Assembly (NCBI RefSeq): GCF_900168065.1 | Contig: NZ_FUZZ01000002.1 | Coordinates: forward strand, 868,001-932,000 | DNA from: Chitinophaga ginsengisegetis | GTDB lineage: Bacteria > Bacteroidota > Bacteroidia > Chitinophagales > Chitinophagaceae | Direction: 5' to 3' | DNA length: 64,000 nucleotides | Shown here: in pieces, positions 58,870 through 64,000 of the stretch | Numbering within the stretch: the first letter of the stretch is position 1 | Layout: each line of letters starts with the position of its first letter | Program-made: the position numbers and the translations under genes | Notes under the pieces: model-generated | What the model was told of the DNA's origin: nothing | Databases searched by the model: none | What the model saw: the letters and a program-made list of their open reading frames with translations, nothing else

Positions 58870-59310
58870 ATGGCAAGAGTCAAGATAGATTTACCTGCAA
58901 CATTTCCTTTCAGCGTACAAATTCCTGTGCGGATCCGGGATATTAATTATGGCAACCACGTAGGCAACGATGCCATCCTGTCTATTATACATGAAGCCAG
59001 GATACAGTTCCTCGGCAACCTGGGCTATAAAGAGCTGGATCATGAAGCCGGCGCAGGTTTCATTATGGCCGATGTGGCCATTGCTTACAAAGGGGAAGGA
59101 TTTTATGGAGATATATTTGATATAGCCGTTGCGGCGGGCGAATTTAATGCCCTGGGTTTTGAATTGTTTTATCTCATCACCACTAACCGTAACGGACAAA
59201 CGATTACCATCGCCGAAGCTAAAACCGGTATGATATGCTTTGACTATAACGCACATAAAATAGCAAAACTGCCGGCCGATATGAAGGCACGCCTGGAAAC
59301 AGGAAAATAA
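58870..59310 (+). CDS. Acyl-CoA thioesterase, 4HBT hot-dog fold
   Basis: 146 residues with one hot-dog domain. The motif RIRDINYGNHVGNDAILSIIHEARIQFL contains the Asp/Asn and His-Glu set of the 4-hydroxybenzoyl-CoA thioesterase type. It would release free acid from an acyl-CoA; the acyl chain is not known. It is 20 bp after rdgB and 12 bp before the nitroreductase. Confidence 0.85.
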   Translation: MARVKIDLPATFPFSVQIPVRIRDINYGNHVGNDAILSIIHEARIQFLGNLGYKELDHEAGAGFIMADVAIAYKGEGFYGDIFDIAVAAGEFNALGFELFYLITTNRNGQTITIAEAKTGMICFDYNAHKIAKLPADMKARLETGK

Positions 59311-59322
59311 AACCAACAGATT

Positions 59323-59913
59323 ATGGATATAACAGCAACACCCACTGCAGTGGAACAGGTGATTACAGCACGCCGTACGGTGAAACCCACCAGCATGAAC
59401 GGCCGGAAGATTGCAGATGAAACGGTACAGCAACTGTTGCAACTCGCCGACTGGGCGCCCACACACGGGTATACAGAACCCTGGTACTTTGTGGTGTACA
59501 GCGGTGATAAAGTGCAACAATTTTGTGCAGATCATGCGGATATGTACAAGCAGCATACCCCCGCCGACAAATATATTCCGGGCAACTACGATAAACTGAA
59601 AACGCAGGGCAACCTGGCATCGCATGTACTGGCCATTTGTATGAAACGCGGGAACAATCCGAAGATCCCGGCGCTGGAGGAAATTGCCGCGGTATCATGC
59701 GCAGTGGAAAATATCTGGCTGGGCGCTACCGCCCTGGGTATTGCCGCCTACTGGGGTTCCGGCGGAATGACCTACCACCCTGCCATGCAGGAATATTTTG
59801 GTTTGGGAGAAGAAGACCTGGTACTGGGCTTCTTTTATATGGGCTATACAGACGAGCCTGCGCAACCGGGAAGAAGAATGAAACCATTTAATGAGAAGTT
59901 CAGATGGATGTAA
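59323..59913 (+). CDS. Nitroreductase-family protein
   Basis: 196 residues, an FMN-dependent NAD(P)H oxidoreductase by family. The FMN-binding start is VITARRTVKPTSMNGRKIAD, then LLQLADWAPTHGYTEPWYFVV, AVENIWLGATALGIAAYWGSGG and GFFYMGYTDEPAQPGRR. It belongs to the YdjA-like subgroup; the true substrate is unknown. It is the last gene of the plus-strand run. Confidence 0.88.
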   Translation: MDITATPTAVEQVITARRTVKPTSMNGRKIADETVQQLLQLADWAPTHGYTEPWYFVVYSGDKVQQFCADHADMYKQHTPADKYIPGNYDKLKTQGNLASHVLAICMKRGNNPKIPALEEIAAVSCAVENIWLGATALGIAAYWGSGGMTYHPAMQEYFGLGEEDLVLGFFYMGYTDEPAQPGRRMKPFNEKFRWM

Positions 59914-59916
59914 TTT

Positions 59917-59956
59917 TATAAGAAGATGGGGACCTGTTGATCCCCATCTTCTTATA
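59917..59956. terminator. Bidirectional terminator between the nitroreductase gene and glpD
   Basis: A 16-bp perfect stem TATAAGAAGATGGGGA / TCCCCATCTTCTTATA surrounds an 8-nt loop. It serves both convergent genes. Confidence 0.85.
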
Positions 59957-59958
59957 AA

Positions 59959-61527
59959 TTATTTTAACAGATACCCATTCGCTTCTTCCGCAAAGCTGCT
60001 GATCTGTGTAGCTACCCAATGTTCATCTTTATGTAATTCTTCCGCCATAATCCGGGCTACGGCAGGGGCTATACGCAGTGCTTCCTTTGCATCGAGGAAC
60101 AACAAGCGCGTACGGCGGGCAAGAAAATCTTCAATGTTGCGGGCCATCTCCTCTTTCACGGCCCATACCACCTGTGCTTTAATGATATGATATTCCCGGC
60201 TCAGCTCCTCCTGCAAATCCGGCTGACGCGCCACCATTTGGTGCAGGTGCAATACATCGCTGCCATAGAAATACCACGGATCTTCCCAGTTCACCTTATC
60301 GGTGGCGCCATGAATTTTCAGGTGAGGGGTAGCCGAGACTGTCTCCTTCCACTTCAGCACCACTTCCAGCTTATGTATTACATCTTCCGCCATCCTGCGG
60401 TAGGTAGTCCATTTACCACCAATAATGGTAATAAGATTTGATTTGGACACAATTATTTTATGGCTGCGGGAGATTTCTTTTGTTTTATGCCCTTCCGCCC
60501 TGGCGGCGGCGAGCGGGCGAAGACCAGCCCACACACTGCGTACATCAGAACGTTGCGGCGCCCTCGATAAATACTGACCGGCCGTACGGAGAATGAAAGC
60601 AATTTCCTCTTCCAGTGCTCGGGGCTCCAGGCTGATATGCTTAACGGGGGTATCGGTAGTACCCATCACCACTTTATTATGCCAGGGAACGATAAAGAGC
60701 ACCCTTCCATCGCTGGTAGACGGGATCATGAGGGCGTTATGGCCGGGCAGGAAATCGCTGTCGAGTACCAGGTGTACACCCTGACTGGCCGCAATAGATT
60801 TTGGCGCTGCCGGGTTATCCATTTCCAGTACATCATCCGCAAACACACCGGTGGCGTTGATCACCGCGCGGGTATTGAGATATATTTCCTCTCCTCCGCC
60901 CAGGGTATCCTTTACCGTTAGTCCGCTGATATTTCCAAAGCCATCTTTTCGTAAACCGGTAACCCTCATATAATTCAGCACCGTACCGCCGTTATCTGAA
61001 ATAGACTGTGCCAGGTTGATGGCCAGGCGTGAATCATCAAATTGTCCGTCGTGATACAGCACGCCACCGGCGAGGTGCTCCTGCTTCAGCGTAGACAACC
61101 GCGCCAGGGTAGCTGACCTGGAAATATGCGTCGACTTCCCCAGACTGAGCCGGCCTGCCAGCCAGTCGTACATTTTGAGGCCAATCGTATATTTCAGATT
61201 CTCCCAGAAATTAAAAGTAGGAATAACAAAAGCCAGGTTACGTACCAGGTGCGGGGCATTGGCAGCCAGCAATCCGCGTTCCACACTGGCTTCCCTTACC
61301 AGCGATACATCGCCCTGTGCGAGATAACGTACGCCTCCGTGTACCAGCTTCGTGCTTTTACTGGAAGTGGATTTTGCAAAATCCACCTGCTCCAGCAATA
61401 AAGTTCTGTACCCCCGTGTTACCGCTTCCAGTGCGGCGCCGAGGCCGGTAGCCCCACCACCAATCACTATTATGTCCCAGGGTTCGAGATCCTTTTTTAA
61501 TGAGGCAACAAGCATTTCTCTGTTCAT
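59959..61527 (-). CDS. glpD: Aerobic glycerol-3-phosphate dehydrogenase/oxidase
   Basis: This FAD enzyme oxidises glycerol-3-phosphate to dihydroxyacetone phosphate at the inner membrane and feeds electrons to the quinone pool. Its 522 residues include the dinucleotide loop GGGATGLG (23-30), STSSKSTKLVHGGVRYL, IPWHNKVVMGTTDTPV-like FIVPWHNKVVMGTTDTP and the C-terminal DAO_C domain with EEMARNIEDFLARRTRLLFLD. It is a single gene; no glpF or glpK is next to it. Confidence 0.93.
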   Translation of the reverse strand: MNREMLVASLKKDLEPWDIIVIGGGATGLGAALEAVTRGYRTLLLEQVDFAKSTSSKSTKLVHGGVRYLAQGDVSLVREASVERGLLAANAPHLVRNLAFVIPTFNFWENLKYTIGLKMYDWLAGRLSLGKSTHISRSATLARLSTLKQEHLAGGVLYHDGQFDDSRLAINLAQSISDNGGTVLNYMRVTGLRKDGFGNISGLTVKDTLGGGEEIYLNTRAVINATGVFADDVLEMDNPAAPKSIAASQGVHLVLDSDFLPGHNALMIPSTSDGRVLFIVPWHNKVVMGTTDTPVKHISLEPRALEEEIAFILRTAGQYLSRAPQRSDVRSVWAGLRPLAAARAEGHKTKEISRSHKIIVSKSNLITIIGGKWTTYRRMAEDVIHKLEVVLKWKETVSATPHLKIHGATDKVNWEDPWYFYGSDVLHLHQMVARQPDLQEELSREYHIIKAQVVWAVKEEMARNIEDFLARRTRLLFLDAKEALRIAPAVARIMAEELHKDEHWVATQISSFAEEANGYLLK

Positions 61528-61647
61528 AAGCTAGTTTTCATTGGTCTGCCAATCATATACAAAATACTGAGGAATCGGATACCGGACAAATCAAAGCGGC
61601 CGATTCCAGAAAACTTAACGGCCGGGAGGGTTAAAAGTTTTAAATTC

Positions 61648-61676
61648 AGGAACATTTAGGCATTAAAAATGTTCCT
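61648..61676. promoter_or_regulatory. Inverted repeat between glpD and the MscS gene
   Basis: AGGAACATTT (61648-61657) and AAATGTTCCT (61667-61676) are perfect complements with a 9-nt gap. They lie 32 bp before the channel gene in the divergent region. This could be an operator or an mRNA hairpin. Confidence 0.4.
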
Positions 61677-61707
61677 CCATAGAGATCATTCAACTTTATA
61701 GCTTCGT

Positions 61708-64000
61708 ATGTTTACCAGGATTCAACTCAATTACAGATATTTTCTACAGCTGCTGATACTCACGGTTGTTATTACCGGCAGTTACAACGCCACGGCACAG
61801 CGCAGCAAGCGAAAACCAAAATCCGATACCATTCACATGGTAGCTGTTGACAGCGCCACCATCAGCAAAAATATCCAGGCCCTGTCAAAAGATACCAGCC
61901 GGGTAAAAAAATCGGACACGTCTGTATCCATCCTGATCAACCGTATTGAAAGCTACACCCTGACGCTGAACGATCTTATGAGTTCCCTCCGGCGCGGATT
62001 TGATACCTCCCGTATCAGCGACGGACTGCCGCTGACAGATACGTCCCTCGCGCTGATAAAATACAATATTGCCAGCCTGGGCCGCACCCCCAACATCAAC
62101 GATATATATACCAACAAAGTAATGCTGGAGCAGTTGCAGCGCAAACTCACCTCCTGGCAAACCGCCCTCTTTTCCTACTATGACAAACTGATAAACATTA
62201 ATGACACCATCCACACAATCCGGGGCGATACCGCCATGCGCAACATTCCTTCCGAAGATGAACTGTACGGCTTTTATATAGGCCAGGTAACCAACCTCAT
62301 TCTTAAATTCCGCTCGGTAGACAGTGCGAATAAGGCCAGTCTTATTAAGATAGGGCTGCTGCAAAACAGGGTGGCCAACCGGTATATTGAAGTCTCCAAT
62401 CTTTACGAGGACATGGACTACCGCCTGAAGCAGTTTGCTTCCAATATGTTTGTGCGCGACTACCGGTACCTGTGGAAGCCTCACCGCGACAGCATCAACC
62501 CTCTTGAGTTTTTCCCGGTGCTGAAAAACTCGCTGCATAAAAGCACCAAGGTGTTAGCCATCTTCTTTTCCATACAGTGGCCGATATTTTTTGTGTGGCT
62601 GTTGCTCGCTGTATTGTTTTCCTGGTGGGTATACAACAATATCAGGCGCATCCGGCATAACCACAACGAACAGGAAGGGGAAACGATCCTGCAGCACGCC
62701 CGGTACCTCTACCGCTACCCCGTGGCCTGCACCGTTGTGCTGATTGCTTCGCTATCGTCCGTATTATCTGTACGTTACCCTATTCTTTTTACAGAAATCA
62801 CCTGGGGTTTAGATGTGATTGCGCTGACCATTATCTTCCGCACACATCTTCCTAAAACATTATTCAAAAGCTGGCTGTTACTGATCGGCTTACTGTTTGT
62901 TTACAGTTTGAATAACCTGCTGATAGAAATTACTTATGCAGAACAATGGGGATTATTAATCGGCGCCATTCTTTCGCTCCTGCTCGGGAACCGCCTGTTG
63001 AAAGAATCTTCCCTCACCACCTTTGCACAACCGAAATTCACCCGGCCGGTGCTGATGCTATTCATGCTCACCAGCGCGTTTTCCCTGATCATGGTTATTT
63101 TAGCCAGGGTAGGCACTGCCAAAATTATGGGATCTACCGCTGTTGTAAGTGCCGTGATGGCCCTGAGCCTGTTTATCCTCGTGAAGATACTGATGGAATC
63201 CGTTTACCTGCAGGTAGAAGCCAATAAAGATTCCAGCACATTCATATCTTTTATGGACTACCAGGAAGTGCAGAAAAAGCTGAAAACATTTCTCACCATC
63301 CTGGCTTTTGTAGGATGGCTGGCGATCATATCCCGCTGCGTTTATTTGTATGATACCATTTACGATGTTATTGTCGATTTCCTTTCTTCCCGGCATAAGC
63401 TTGGTAATTCAGATTTCACCTTCAGCAGCATCATCATTTTTATACTGGTGATATGGGTAGCCACGGTGGCCTCCCAACTGATTGCCTATATGTTTGGAAA
63501 TACCGGTCAAAGTGCCAATCCCAATAAAAAAACAAAATTCGGTTCCGCCCTGCTGTTATTGCGGCTGGCCGTACTGGCCGGTGGTGTATTACTGGCATTT
63601 GCTGCCTCCGGCATCCCGATGGATAAAATCACCATCATCATAGGCGCCCTCGGTGTAGGTATCGGCTTTGGTTTACAAAACGTGGTAAATAACCTCGTAT
63701 CCGGTATCATCCTTGCTTTTGAAAAGCCGATAGAAATTGGAGATGTGATAGAACTCGGACCCCGCTCCGGCGTTGTAAAAGAAATAGGCATCCGCTCCAG
63801 TAAGATCAGTGCCTACGATGGCTCCGAAGTAATTGTTCCCAATGGTGACCTGATATCGCAACAACTGATCAACTGGACCAGGGCCAACCGGAATAAACGA
63901 ATCACCTTTGCTCTTGGTGTTGGCTATGGCAGCAATATTGACCAGGTTACGGAGATTATTCAATCTGCCTTTACCGATCGTAAAGATGTGCTTACTATTC
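61708..64000 (+). CDS. Large MscS-type mechanosensitive channel, 5' part
   Basis: At least 764 residues, cut by the window end. A signal peptide (FLQLLILTVVITGSYNATAQ) leads a long exported helical region (about 30-280). Many membrane spans follow, and the MscS core with GALGVGIGFGLQNVVNNLVSGI is the pore helix TM3. Then comes the beta domain with FEKPIEIGDVIEL and IVPNGDLISQQLINW. The layout resembles MscK/MscM, which open under osmotic down-shock. The reading frame has no stop before the window end. Confidence 0.88.
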   Translation, partial: MFTRIQLNYRYFLQLLILTVVITGSYNATAQRSKRKPKSDTIHMVAVDSATISKNIQALSKDTSRVKKSDTSVSILINRIESYTLTLNDLMSSLRRGFDTSRISDGLPLTDTSLALIKYNIASLGRTPNINDIYTNKVMLEQLQRKLTSWQTALFSYYDKLININDTIHTIRGDTAMRNIPSEDELYGFYIGQVTNLILKFRSVDSANKASLIKIGLLQNRVANRYIEVSNLYEDMDYRLKQFASNMFVRDYRYLWKPHRDSINPLEFFPVLKNSLHKSTKVLAIFFSIQWPIFFVWLLLAVLFSWWVYNNIRRIRHNHNEQEGETILQHARYLYRYPVACTVVLIASLSSVLSVRYPILFTEITWGLDVIALTIIFRTHLPKTLFKSWLLLIGLLFVYSLNNLLIEITYAEQWGLLIGAILSLLLGNRLLKESSLTTFAQPKFTRPVLMLFMLTSAFSLIMVILARVGTAKIMGSTAVVSAVMALSLFILVKILMESVYLQVEANKDSSTFISFMDYQEVQKKLKTFLTILAFVGWLAIISRCVYLYDTIYDVIVDFLSSRHKLGNSDFTFSSIIIFILVIWVATVASQLIAYMFGNTGQSANPNKKTKFGSALLLLRLAVLAGGVLLAFAASGIPMDKITIIIGALGVGIGFGLQNVVNNLVSGIILAFEKPIEIGDVIELGPRSGVVKEIGIRSSKISAYDGSEVIVPNGDLISQQLINWTRANRNKRITFALGVGYGSNIDQVTEIIQSAFTDRKDVLTI

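Overview
The window looks like a chromosomal segment of a Bacteroidota, most likely Chitinophagaceae (Chitinophaga-like). The reasons are: many promoters match the Bacteroidota -7 element TAnnTTTG, often with TTTG 17-19 nt upstream; there is a type III glutamine synthetase, a PorV-type outer-membrane protein and a type IX secretion C-terminal domain; E1 alpha and beta are fused; and the ribosomal proteins are of Bacteroidota type. The genus is an inference from overall likeness, not from a search.

Layout. 1-24 kb is housekeeping and transport: purL (cut by the window edge), glnN, a lipoprotein, efp-accB-accC, a thioredoxin-like protein, mdh, a MarR regulator tail to tail with an MFS carrier, DedA, a dicarboxylate symporter, an amino-acid permease, a YebC-family protein, an orphan response regulator, a hydroxyacid dehydrogenase, the fused E1 dehydrogenase, a DUF1573 protein, an aminotransferase and carA. 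A 0.7-kb gap at 22.2-22.9 kb holds two copies of a small structured-RNA module. 25.0-42.1 kb is one long minus-strand S10-spc-alpha ribosomal cluster, rpsJ through rplQ, including secY, map, infA and rpoA. Its spacers carry many inverted repeats.

42.2-46.9 kb is an accessory block between rpsJ and fusA. It holds an array of eighteen 11-bp units. It also holds four tiny genes for hydrophobic 20-24-residue peptides, which are too short for ordinary gene calling. Each tiny gene sits behind the same kind of structured leader, and two have a clear terminator of their own. The block ends with an outer-membrane barrel protein and a polysaccharide deacetylase / glycosyltransferase pair. The peptide cluster is the best candidate here for an undescribed system.

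46.9-56.2 kb holds fusA and rpsG-rpsL, which normally lie next to each other and to rpsJ. A plus-strand cell-surface locus splits them: a small type IX cargo-like protein, a PorV-family protein, a small secreted protein and an 1138-residue collagen-like protein. rpsL, fusA and rpsJ have nearly the same promoter, which keeps the separated pieces under similar control. 56.5-64 kb holds ilvE, an unknown 165-residue protein, rdgB, a thioesterase, a nitroreductase, glpD and the start of a large MscS-type channel.

No tRNA, rRNA, insertion sequence, CRISPR array or prophage was recognised.
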